Below are positions 16,180-21,701 of a stretch of DNA of 21,701 nt, piece after piece. This DNA is from a virus, in the IMG/VR virus record IMGVR_UViG_3300029319_000516, positions 2,063 to 23,763 of that record. One strand, given 5' to 3'. The position numbers were made by a program, and so were the translations under genes. The notes below the pieces were generated by a model. It searched no databases and was not told the origin of the DNA. It saw nothing but the letters and a program-made list of their open reading frames with translations. The number at the start of each line of letters is the position of its first letter. Within the stretch, counting starts at the first letter, position 1.

Positions 16180-16418
16180 TATCGCCCTCTCTTTTCAATT
16201 AATCTGTCAATCTTAGAATCTAGTGCATCTAATCTATCTATAACTCTATTTATATCAGATTCCATTTCTTTTTTCGTCACATATTCTTTTGCAATTTCTT
16301 CTCGTGTCTTGTTAAGAAGAATTGACAAACGATTGATTTCATTAGACCTCTCACGTAAAAAATACCCGACTAAACCAAGTATTAACGTTAGAACTCCATT
16401 CCATACCATTAACTCCAT
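16179..16418 (-). CDS. Small membrane-anchored coiled-coil protein, 79 residues
   Basis: One apolar segment (WNGVLTLILGLVGYFL, about residues 6-21) is followed by a charged coiled coil to the end (RSNEINRLSILLNKTREEIA, then INRVIDRLDALDSKIDRLIE). This N-terminal membrane helix plus amphipathic rod fits a small holin-like or i-spanin-like lysis protein, but it is short for an inner spanin and no outer-spanin lipobox is seen nearby; it could also be a virion membrane-contact factor. AAGGGTG precedes the ATG, and the stop overlaps the next start by one base. Confidence 0.6.
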   Translation of the reverse strand: MELMVWNGVLTLILGLVGYFLRERSNEINRLSILLNKTREEIAKEYVTKKEMESDINRVIDRLDALDSKIDRLIEKRGR

Positions 16419-16427
16419 GTTGCACCC

Positions 16428-16811
16428 TTATGGCTTTGTAGGCCATTTTACTTTCTCCAGACTATCGTATGTTTTTGTAATGTCACGTAAATCCTGACGA
16501 TACTTCTTTTGTGCATCTGTCATTGTAAGGTCAGAGCTTGCCCACCAGTCTGTTTCTGCAAGCCTCATGTTTCGTTCTGCACGTAAAAGCTTCATGGGCT
16601 CTGCTGCTACCAGCTTGTCCTTTTCTGCCTTTACCTCGTCCCAAGTAACACCAAAGTCTTTTGGGTCGGTGCTTTCTATGGCGGTTCCGTTTTCGTCTGC
16701 GCCAGTTATTTTTACAAACATCTTCTCGAACTCAGCTTTAGATGTAGGCTCGCCACGCATTGCCCATTCTTCGATTCCGAGAGACGCTAGTGCTTGTGCT
16801 ATGTCAGTCAT
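16428..16811 (-). CDS. Phage tail assembly chaperone-like protein (Phage_tail_APC type), 127 residues
   Basis: The C-terminal block LRAERNMRLAETDWWASSDL followed by MTDAQKKYRQDLRDIT is the recognisable signature of the Phage_tail_APC family (RAERNxxLxxTDWW...YRQxLRD). The N-terminal ~70 residues are acidic and mixed (FEKMFVKITGADENGTAIES, DFGVTWDEVKAEKDKLV). In phages with such genes this protein usually sits next to fibre genes and is thought to help fold or attach fibres; here it directly follows the array of small appendage proteins. It has an excellent ribosome binding site (AAAGGAGG). Confidence 0.8.
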   Translation of the reverse strand: MTDIAQALASLGIEEWAMRGEPTSKAEFEKMFVKITGADENGTAIESTDPKDFGVTWDEVKAEKDKLVAAEPMKLLRAERNMRLAETDWWASSDLTMTDAQKKYRQDLRDITKTYDSLEKVKWPTKP

Positions 16812-16822
16812 ATTGCCTCCTT

Positions 16823-17341
16823 TTAAGCTTTAAATTCAATAAGTGTAATCCCACCACCAGAGGTGCTTCCGTAATGGTTAATAAAACTTCCGTTCCATAT
16901 TAGGGATTGAACTGTGTAAGTCACAACTCCTGTTGTGTTTGGCGAATCTACGCCACCAAGATATATTGGTGTATCATGTTCATTATCTGCATTTCTAACT
17001 TGCATAGTTTCTACATTACTAGCGCTGTTCCAAACAAGAGTTTGAGTACTGCCAATAATTCTTGCCAATCTGATACCACCCCTGATTGGGCTACCGCTAC
17101 CAGAAATACGGACATGACCACTAACTGCAAAGTATATCTTGCTGCTTGAAGAGGTTGGAGTAATGTCAAGAGTGTGAGCAGTATTTGTCCAGCTCTGTGT
17201 AGTGTTCTGAGTCTGAGCGACTCCACCAGTATGTACTAACTGAATAACAGACCCATTTATCATATTCGTGTGGTCTAAAGCTGGTAACCCAGCATTTGTG
17301 ACTGAAGATATTGCTGCGTTATTTAGTTTTGTTAATGCCAT
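16823..17341 (-). CDS. Small beta-rich appendage protein, array member 4, 172 residues
   Basis: The protein begins with MALTKLNNAAISSVTNAGLP and goes on to SVIQLVHTGG, LDITPTSSSSKIYFAVSGHV, a GIRLARIIGSTQTLV segment and a C-terminal GGGITLIEFKA. The order (V/I)IQ(V/L)V, then ITP...SK(I/V), then RLxR, then a final apolar strand, is shared with the proteins at 18338-18862 and 17862-18341, so they are paralogues. The composition (Ser/Thr/Asn/Gly, alternating strands, no Lys-rich helices) fits a compact beta-sandwich adhesin tip. It overlaps the upstream stop by one base (TAATG). Confidence 0.7.
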   Translation of the reverse strand: MALTKLNNAAISSVTNAGLPALDHTNMINGSVIQLVHTGGVAQTQNTTQSWTNTAHTLDITPTSSSSKIYFAVSGHVRISGSGSPIRGGIRLARIIGSTQTLVWNSASNVETMQVRNADNEHDTPIYLGGVDSPNTTGVVTYTVQSLIWNGSFINHYGSTSGGGITLIEFKA

Positions 17342-17865
17342 TAAGAATTTTCCCCCAACTTAGTGAAGCCAACATAAATTTTGCTAGCAGTTGCTGGATT
17401 TGCAGACTGTATTTGAAATCTAAGTTTTACGTTACTGGTGCTGTTTACGTCCATAAGATAAAAAGCCATTGCAGATATTTGTGGGTCAGACGATGTGCGG
17501 TTGCCTCCCGTTGCTGCTGGCCCGTCAGAAAAATTAGCACCACCGTCTGTAGAAATTTGACTTACTACAGCGACGTGACCGTCATTGCCGTTGTGGACAA
17601 AAAATGCGTGGTAATCAAGTCTCCATATTCCTGTGTTTGGGAATGTAAAGACACCAGAAGACTCGGACATTCCAGCGCCAAAATTTGCAGCGTTTGGTTC
17701 ATTTGATACAGCCCATCCTGAAGTAATCAATGAAGTGCCTGAACCTCCTTGAGTATTATTATTTTCCCAAAAGTATACGTCTAATGATTTTAAACCCAAG
17801 TCTGATGTTGAAGGCGTGTTGCCATTCGCTAACTTGATTGCATCAACTTTAATTACTGAACTCAT
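17341..17865 (-). CDS. Small beta-rich appendage protein, C1q-like, array member 3, 174 residues
   Basis: The start SSVIKVDAIKLANGNTPSTS is of the short attachment type common at the front of marine phage fibre proteins. The body contains SSGVFTFPNTGIWRLDYHAF, a pattern (GxFTFPxTGxYxxxxxxxF) frequent in C1q/TNF-like jelly-roll domains, followed by further strands and a C-terminal SKIYVGFTKLG. It is less similar to its three neighbours than they are to each other. A trimeric receptor-binding tip is the likely role, by fold analogy. It overlaps its upstream neighbour by four bases (ATGA) and the next gene by one. Confidence 0.68.
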   Translation of the reverse strand: MSSVIKVDAIKLANGNTPSTSDLGLKSLDVYFWENNNTQGGSGTSLITSGWAVSNEPNAANFGAGMSESSGVFTFPNTGIWRLDYHAFFVHNGNDGHVAVVSQISTDGGANFSDGPAATGGNRTSSDPQISAMAFYLMDVNSTSNVKLRFQIQSANPATASKIYVGFTKLGENS

Positions 17866-18341
17866 TGTGCAATCTCCATTAAAAGCATTGTAGATATAGA
17901 GTTGTCATGCTGGTAGTACAAATCAGCAGAACTGTCGGTTAATCTACCTTGAGTTTTATAAGTTGTTTCGTTTGTTGTACTAGGACTATCCAGTACATCA
18001 AAAGTTGCAAACGTACCCCTTCTATGGTCAGTACTCATGCCAGCAATAATATTGTTCGCTTGTTGAGCTATTTCGGTTGAACCCCTCATTAATCTTGTAA
18101 GAGCGACTCGTTCAGCTGTAGTTGTAGTTCTAAAAGTAAAATATTGTTTTACCATTACCAACACTTTGCTATTTGAATATTTTGGCGTTATAGCGCAAGT
18201 CAAATTTGTATCAGTAAAAGTTGTTCCGCCTTGTGAAAACTGTGTAGTAGAATCGTTTTGAACAACCTGAATTATGTGACCAGGGCTGTGAACAACTGTT
18301 CCCAAGTTAGGCTTGAGATTGTCTACGAATAACGTACTCAT
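17862..18341 (-). CDS. Small beta-rich appendage protein, array member 2, 159 residues
   Basis: I start at MSTLFVDNLKPNLGTVVHSP (ATG at 18339-18341), which has GAGGAG upstream and overlaps the previous stop by four bases (ATGA); a start 16 codons further upstream would overlap the previous gene by 52 bases and gives an unlikely N-terminus (MSILWWGISN). Then follow GHIIQVVQND, CAITPKYSNSKVLVMVKQYF, RVALTRLMRGSTEIA and a terminal TMLLMEIAQ. The motifs align with members 1 and 4. A virion adhesin or decoration role is inferred from composition and neighbours. Confidence 0.7.
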   Translation of the reverse strand: MSTLFVDNLKPNLGTVVHSPGHIIQVVQNDSTTQFSQGGTTFTDTNLTCAITPKYSNSKVLVMVKQYFTFRTTTTAERVALTRLMRGSTEIAQQANNIIAGMSTDHRRGTFATFDVLDSPSTTNETTYKTQGRLTDSSADLYYQHDNSISTMLLMEIAQ

Positions 18342-18862
18342 TGCCCAATCTCCTCTAAAATTAGAAATGCCCCACCATAAAATTGACATTGTCCAGTGTT
18401 AGCCCTTATCTGTATTGTAAAAGTTGTGGCTGAAGTAGTGTTAGGTGAATGAATCCAAATAAAACCAGCTGGAACTGGAATATGATTATTTACAGCACTT
18501 GTTCTATATTGTAGGTACTGGCCTGTCCCACTATCTTGAGAGCCATTATAATCAGAAAGACCACTGCCATCACGCACTAATCTGAATCTATTGTTAACAG
18601 AAGAACCAGTATGGTTTGAATAATAGACTCCATTAAATGTTATTTTAATTTTACTGGTTGCAAATTGCGGAGTGATTGTTTGAGATATTAAATCAGTGTA
18701 ACTCCCAGTAGTAAAACTTGTAGAGCTTGATGATTGTGCTTCAACAACTTGAATAACATGACCAGGAGCATGCAAAGTTTGCCCACTACCAATCAAAATT
18801 TTATTGGCGTTGCCACCAGACGTTGGGCCTTTGATTGTTTGTACTGTTAGCTCTGATGCCAT
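18338..18862 (-). CDS. Small beta-rich appendage protein, array member 1, 174 residues
   Basis: The N-terminus MASELTVQTIKGPTSGGNAN is again a short attachment-type peptide, followed by GHVIQVVEAQSSSSTSFTTG, ISQTITPQFATSKIKITFNG, RFRLVRDGSGLSDYNGSQDS and a terminal GGAFLILEEIGQ. The PGH(V/I)IQVV block is nearly identical to that of member 2, while the remainder has diverged, as expected for a conserved stem with a variable binding part. The ATG follows the upstream TAG with no gap, so its ribosome binding site lies inside the upstream gene. Confidence 0.7.
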   Translation of the reverse strand: MASELTVQTIKGPTSGGNANKILIGSGQTLHAPGHVIQVVEAQSSSSTSFTTGSYTDLISQTITPQFATSKIKITFNGVYYSNHTGSSVNNRFRLVRDGSGLSDYNGSQDSGTGQYLQYRTSAVNNHIPVPAGFIWIHSPNTTSATTFTIQIRANTGQCQFYGGAFLILEEIGQ

Positions 18863-19330
18863 CTATACCACCGTAAATGTCCCATTAATTGTTAATGGTT
18901 GCGTAATTGTTATTGGCCCAGCAACAAAAGCGTTCTGATTGGCTGCAACTGTTACCGAGTTATTTAAAGAGTTTATATTAGTTCGTATGGGTGTGTCGTC
19001 CAAGACGAGAGTCGAGGCAAGTTTTGCTGGGGTTACCGTGCCGTCTGCAACTGTGCCAGCGTTGAAGACGTCGCCCATTCCTACAATGTAATCAACTACG
19101 TCTGTGCCAAGAACTAGGTTTGCTGTGAATGTAATTGTTGAGCCTGACACTGTGTACGCTACGTCTGGGGCTTGCGTTACACCATTTACCGAAACGATAA
19201 GACGAGTGCTGCTGCCTGGGTCGTATGCTGCACCGTTGAATAAGAGGCTGTAAGATGCACCACCGTTTGGGGTGATGTTGTCTAGTTTTTTGAAATCTGA
19301 ACTTAGGGGCTCACGTCCTATGTATGGCAT
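18863..19330 (-). CDS. Fibre-type protein, 155 residues
   Basis: It opens with MPYIGREPLSSDFKKLDNIT, a tail-attachment-like start, then a beta domain (STRLIVSVNGVTQAPDVAYT, GSTITFTANLVLGTDVVDYI) related to the repeated shaft domains of the fibre at 9120-10682. The end (VTVAANQNAFVAGPITITQP, then LTINGTFTVV) is a phrase that closes many marine phage fibre proteins. At 155 residues it is a short, complete fibre or a connector carrying other adhesins. It overlaps the upstream stop by one base (TAATG). Confidence 0.78.
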   Translation of the reverse strand: MPYIGREPLSSDFKKLDNITPNGGASYSLLFNGAAYDPGSSTRLIVSVNGVTQAPDVAYTVSGSTITFTANLVLGTDVVDYIVGMGDVFNAGTVADGTVTPAKLASTLVLDDTPIRTNINSLNNSVTVAANQNAFVAGPITITQPLTINGTFTVV

Positions 19331-19503
19331 TAGTCAGCCTCCTCTATTGTTAGTTTGCCTTCTTCTACTTGTTTTAAAATCTCTGCATAGTGTATGTTGC
19401 TCTCATCCATTGGAACAGTTACGTTTTGACCATCTATAGTCGCACGGATTGAAGATTTTACACCCTCTGGATTACTATTATATTTAGCATTTTTAATATC
19501 CAT
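19330..19503 (-). CDS. Small tail-associated protein, 57 residues
   Basis: I start at MDIKNAKYNSNPEGVKSSIR (ATG at 19501-19503), one base after the upstream stop and with GGAG seven bases upstream; an in-frame start 8 codons earlier (MILIRSYK) overlaps the previous gene and lacks that site. The sequence continues with IDGQNVTVPMDESNIHYAEI and ends in KQVEEGKLTIEEAD. Short proteins of this style (a 'DGxxxxVPxDxxNxxYxxIxxxVxxGxLxIxxAD' pattern) are common beside phage fibre genes. Their role is not established; a fibre-assembly helper is a guess. Confidence 0.7.
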   Translation of the reverse strand: MDIKNAKYNSNPEGVKSSIRATIDGQNVTVPMDESNIHYAEILKQVEEGKLTIEEAD

Positions 19504-19504
19504 T

Positions 19505-20617
19505 TTATAACTCCGAATTAAAATCAAAACTAAGTTGGTTGGTGTTAGTACCCATATCTATATACGCACCGTCACCACCGCCACCGCCAGATGTACTTAG
19601 AACCCTAAACCTAAAACCATCATTATTGATAAATTCTTCTACAATATCACTACTGTTAGCATTGTGTGTAGCGTCTACAGCCCCTCCAAAAACAACTTGG
19701 ATTGCTCCAGTTGTGCTGTTTCCCCCATACGTTGTAATGCTAGGGGATGCTCTCATTGTGGTTGTAAAACGGTGTCCAGCTGTAAAGTGACTATTTCTTA
19801 TCATACCAAGTAAAATACCCTCATCACCACCATCTCGTCCAAAATCTTGAAAATAGCGTTGGCAAAGCGCAAGCTCTTCTCCAAAGCTTCGATGCTCAAA
19901 GTCCGTGGCGGTGTCGCCTATTTCCATTTGAACTCCTGTGATTTGCCACGTTGCTCCAGAAGTTGTGGCAAGAGCCGTGGAAGCCCCAGTAACCATGCTC
20001 TTAGAGCTACCTGAACTATTCGAGGAACCCCATGTCGTGCCTTGTGCTGTACGAGCAGCAGCAACTGAACCAAACCCCCAATATATTGTAACAGCAGCAG
20101 TATTATTAGTATTAAATGTTCCCGCAGTAGGTGCTTCTATCTTAATTTTTTTGTGTTCCCAAGTGTTGGCAGAACTAATTGTATACAACTTTCCAATATC
20201 AAAAGCATTTGGTGAGTCTGCCAAAATAAGAGGAAAATCCCCTGTTTGATTTGACTTTACCCAAAAAGAAATAGTGCAACTTTTAGCTGTTGATGAGCCC
20301 CAATTAAGATGAGCCATATTCTGCCCTTCTATTCTTTGCAGAAAAGCAGAGGCATTTGTGCCTGTAAGAGTGTGTGCGCTATTTCTAACCATTTTAAATG
20401 ATTTATAGTGACCTGTAGGCGCATCACTTTCTTGAGTTTGAGTAGAGTTATCTGGATATCCACCAAACCGACTAAGAGCAAACCTATCCAACAGGTAATT
20501 ATCAGTCGTGGGTGTAGTGCCTGTAACACCCCTCTGCGAAATTTTCATAGCACCATTGATGACAAGATTTCTGCGTCCAAGGTTGCCTTGTGGCCCTATG
20601 ATTTTACTTCTTGGCAT
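19505..20617 (-). CDS. Tail fibre / receptor-binding-type protein, 370 residues
   Basis: RRNLVINGAMKISQRG near the N-terminus and ELALCQRYFQDFG near residue 250 are two hallmarks of a widespread phage fibre family ('NLxINGxMxxxQRG ... LxxCQRYF'). Between them lies a beta-rich region (SCTISFWVKSNQTGDFPLIL, WQITGVQMEIGDTATDFEHR) of the carbohydrate-binding jelly-roll sort. The C-terminal ~110 residues are strand-rich and Gly/Thr/Asn-rich (FRVLSTSGGGGGDGAYIDMG), probably the tip. It overlaps the end of the upstream small gene by 14 bases, with GGAGG upstream of the ATG at long spacing. Binding to host surface glycan is family-level inference. Confidence 0.82.
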   Translation of the reverse strand: MPRSKIIGPQGNLGRRNLVINGAMKISQRGVTGTTPTTDNYLLDRFALSRFGGYPDNSTQTQESDAPTGHYKSFKMVRNSAHTLTGTNASAFLQRIEGQNMAHLNWGSSTAKSCTISFWVKSNQTGDFPLILADSPNAFDIGKLYTISSANTWEHKKIKIEAPTAGTFNTNNTAAVTIYWGFGSVAAARTAQGTTWGSSNSSGSSKSMVTGASTALATTSGATWQITGVQMEIGDTATDFEHRSFGEELALCQRYFQDFGRDGGDEGILLGMIRNSHFTAGHRFTTTMRASPSITTYGGNSTTGAIQVVFGGAVDATHNANSSDIVEEFINNDGFRFRVLSTSGGGGGDGAYIDMGTNTNQLSFDFNSEL

Positions 20618-20858
20618 TTTTTAAAAAATCCTCCTCAAACTTACTATCTTTGACATCAACTGGGTCTGTTTCAGAAGTCTTTTCATTTAGGGTATACCCC
20701 TCTTGAACAACCCAGGGGATAATTATTGCATCAGCCGTAGCCTCATCGGGTACTGTATGCGTATGTTTTACGTCATCACTTTCTAAAAGCTCTACAGTGT
20801 ACGTTTCATCTTTGTTCTTTGTTTTCTTGCCAAAAAAATTGTTTTTATAACTTTTCAT
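20604..20858 (-). CDS. Small acidic protein of unknown function, 84 residues
   Basis: The first 17 residues are Lys/Asn-rich (MKSYKNNFFGKKTKNKD); the rest is acidic, with YTVELLESDDVKHTHTVPDE and IIIPWVVQEGYTLNE, and a charged helical end (SKFEEDFLKNAKK). No family recognised. Its ATG shares a base with the stop of the upstream fibre gene (TAATG) and its own end overlaps the next fibre gene by 14 bases, so it is locked inside the fibre operon. A fibre-assembly or attachment factor is possible, but not shown. Confidence 0.6.
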   Translation of the reverse strand: MKSYKNNFFGKKTKNKDETYTVELLESDDVKHTHTVPDEATADAIIIPWVVQEGYTLNEKTSETDPVDVKDSKFEEDFLKNAKK

Positions 20859-21701
20859 TATGACACCCCTACATAACTTCCAATATCACCAGGGCTGCTG
20901 TGACCAACTAGATACACAGTAAAATTATTTGCAGTTGGGTTGTTACTTCCTATGCCTCGGATAAGTAAAGAGTGAACAACACCCATATTGTAAGTACCGC
21001 CATTATGGTTGCCGTGGCCTTCAATCCTACAATATATCCCAGCGTCAGTACCTGTTCTAGTAGATGTTGAAAATCTAATTCCTGGGGTACTTGTCCATCC
21101 ATAATACGAGCCGTTGTGATAAGAGCTGTCAAAGTTCTTGTGTCTGTATATATGAGTCCTTGCAGTACCGTGGTCATTATACATATAACATGCGCCATGA
21201 TGACCAGCTGAACCAGCTGCGTGTGATGTTGACGACCAAAGAAAATACTCAAAACCACTTGGTCTTGAATAAGACCCTCCGCCTAGTCTTATAAAAACGT
21301 AGGAATATCGGTTAAAGCCCGCCTCAACTTGGAAATGAACATCTCTGCTTATTGTAGCTTGACTGCTAGAGCCTGTGCCAGCACCAGTAAAATGAACTTC
21401 CCTTCGAACATGCCCATCATCTACAGTATTGTCCGTTGTTGAGCCACCTATTCGATTATATTGAATTAACTTACCGCTATGTCTTAACCTTAGATTAAGG
21501 TCTGGAGCATTTCCTGGGCCTGTGCCTCTTTCTTTTGTGTAAAAATCAAGGTCTGTTCCAGCTGTTGAACCAGAGTGGTCTTCGGCTGCTGTTGCAACGA
21601 TTTTTGCTTCCGCTGCTGATAAACTATCTGTACCGTTATTTACTCCACTCCAACCAATACCACCTAATGTATTTGTAGTAGACGGGTTGCTACCTGGGTC
21701 A
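20858..21701 (-). CDS. Fibre-type structural protein, N-terminus beyond window
   Basis: I translated this frame back from the stop to the right edge and found it open for 281 codons, so only the C-terminal part is present. It is Gly/Ser/Thr/Asn-rich and strand-rich. Features include AEAKIVATAAEDHSGSTAGT then LDFYTKERGTG and NLRLRHSGKLIQYN, a pattern frequent in the shaft/tip junction of phage fibres; VRREVHFTGAGTGSSSQ; and a Tyr/His-rich stretch (YMYNDHGTARTHIYRHKNF, then GHGNHNGGTYNMG). Several of the His residues are closely spaced and could bind metal. It is probably a main fibre or spike. The stop overlaps the next start by one base. Confidence 0.75.
   Translation of the reverse strand, partial: DPGSNPSTTNTLGGIGWSGVNNGTDSLSAAEAKIVATAAEDHSGSTAGTDLDFYTKERGTGPGNAPDLNLRLRHSGKLIQYNRIGGSTTDNTVDDGHVRREVHFTGAGTGSSSQATISRDVHFQVEAGFNRYSYVFIRLGGGSYSRPSGFEYFLWSSTSHAAGSAGHHGACYMYNDHGTARTHIYRHKNFDSSYHNGSYYGWTSTPGIRFSTSTRTGTDAGIYCRIEGHGNHNGGTYNMGVVHSLLIRGIGSNNPTANNFTVYLVGHSSPGDIGSYVGVS

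Noticed and set aside
16179-16418. Assignment of the 79-residue membrane protein as a definite holin or spanin
   Set aside because: Only one membrane segment and a coiled coil are visible, it is short for a spanin, and no endolysin or outer spanin is found in the window.
18342-18389. An upstream start for the second array protein (MSILWWGISN)
   Set aside because: It would overlap the preceding gene by 52 bases; the ATGA start at 18341 has GAGGAG and an N-terminus like those of its neighbours.

Overview
The window is a structural-gene stretch of a tailed phage genome. Every gene I can support lies on the minus strand, so the transcript reads from position 21701 down to 1. Genes are packed almost end to end: many junctions are TAATG or ATGA overlaps, and only three gaps exceed 50 bases. 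The DUF5309-type capsid protein, the P22-gp10-like nozzle, the head-tail adaptor and the set of large internal virion proteins point to a short-tailed (podovirus-type) phage. Several small proteins look like families I associate with phages of marine bacteria; that host assignment is inference.

Layout in transcription order. (1) 21701-16823 is a fibre/appendage module: a fibre-like protein cut by the right edge, a small acidic protein, a 370-residue fibre-type protein, a 57-residue tail-linked protein, a 155-residue fibre protein, then four roughly 172-residue beta-rich proteins that look like related variants. (2) 16811-15758 holds a Phage_tail_APC-type chaperone, a small protein with one membrane segment and a coiled coil, a 47-residue basic protein and a 93-residue helical protein. 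(3) 15713-13111 is the head module: scaffolding protein, a Cys-containing small protein that starts without an ATG, and the major capsid protein, followed by a good intrinsic terminator. (4) 13034-9120 is the connector/tail module: a small basic protein, the head-tail adaptor, the nozzle and a repeat-containing fibre. (5) 9114-1 carries a GNAT-like protein, then four large proteins (624, 513, 699 and more than 1028 residues) that are probably internal virion/ejection proteins. The last runs off the left edge.

Together these genes would build the capsid, close it with the tail, decorate the tail with several adhesins and load the proteins ejected ahead of the DNA. No terminase, portal, endolysin, polymerase, tRNA, integrase, CRISPR array or defence gene is seen. 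The most notable features are the array of four small appendage proteins, the roughly 82-residue tandem repeats in the 624-residue virion protein, the placement of the fibre module directly before scaffold and capsid genes, and an in-frame TTG-started gene immediately behind the scaffold stop codon.
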